From positions 1 through 30,250 of the forward strand of contig JAUCBJ010005057.1 of NCBI GenBank assembly GCA_032718475.1: a stretch of DNA of 30,250 nt. The letters are read 5' to 3'. A model generated the notes under the pieces. That model searched no databases. It saw only the letters and a list, made by a program, of their open reading frames with translations, and was not told the DNA's origin. Each line of letters begins with the position of its first letter. The first letter of the stretch is position 1. Source of the stretch: Nemertoderma westbladi (Eukaryota; Xenacoelomorpha; Nemertodermatida; Nemertodermatidae). Made by a program: the position numbers and the translations under genes. Positions 30,113-30,250 of this stretch are shown here, in pieces.

Positions 30113-30250
30113 AACGAGTGGGGCCTTCGTGCAGTAAAAGCCATATTGCGTACAATTATAATTATACTATGGCTAGTTATTTATTGGCTTTCGACACCCA
30201 CCCCCACACAGACTTTTAGAAAATGACCAAAGTATACTTATAACAGTTCG
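30113..30250 (-). repeat. Partial copy of repeat A family at window end
   Basis: ACGAGTGGGGCCTTCGTGCAG is a degenerate form of the G-rich motif. It is followed by GGCTTTCGACACCC, CACACAGACTTTTAGAAAAT and ATAACAGTTCG, which parallel 16395-16470 in the inverted repeat A copy. The copy runs off the window. Confidence 0.6.

Overview
The window is AT-rich animal nuclear DNA, dominated by transposable elements and their debris. The evidence for an animal is a single-exon class A GPCR, an ORF ending in the C-terminal domain of HMGXB4, several non-LTR retrotransposons, tRNA-derived SINE sequence, MITE/foldback elements and many minisatellites. It is most likely a marine invertebrate; the phylum cannot be fixed from this sequence. 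Only two host genes are supported: an HMGXB4-like gene (minus, 8699-7599) and a divergent rhodopsin-family receptor (plus, 28033-29040). No operon, CRISPR array, rRNA or intact tRNA gene was found.

Layout. 501 to about 3530 is a direct tandem duplication of a 1528-bp repeat unit. 4865-7106 is one 21-bp minisatellite array split by a 1002-bp MITE (5478-6479), which itself carries a 5'-truncated LINE 3' end (5822-6097). HMGXB4 and its upstream region follow. 10601-19492 is a very large palindromic (foldback-like) element. Its left arm was broken by a 3.6-kb R2-type retrotransposon with a 15-bp target duplication; the right arm keeps the uninterrupted sequence. Its inner arms are 141-bp minisatellites (3 copies against 12), and its centre holds an inverted copy of the sequence just outside its left end.

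20190 to about 25025 is one CR1/L2/jockey-like LINE on the minus strand. It is cut by a 1453-bp foldback element with minisatellite arms and a 9-bp target duplication (22966-24418), and by a tRNA-Ser-type SINE (21760-22589) that was itself invaded by a second copy of the LINE fragment seen at 5.8 kb. After removal of the insertions the host LINE fragments join in frame at the foldback site, which gives an order of events. 25361-25907 is a repeat carrying three CTCF-like motifs. The GPCR lies downstream of a 145-bp tandem duplication, and the window ends in a tRNA-like SINE head and another member of the repeat family seen at 10 kb and 16 kb.

The most interesting material is the pair of foldback elements with minisatellite arms of unequal length, and a short G-rich motif (core TCTTCGAGCAGCACGTG or variants) that recurs at the edges of several otherwise different repeats. 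Long ORFs inside the 21-bp and 12-bp arrays are by-products of repeat units divisible by three and are not genes.
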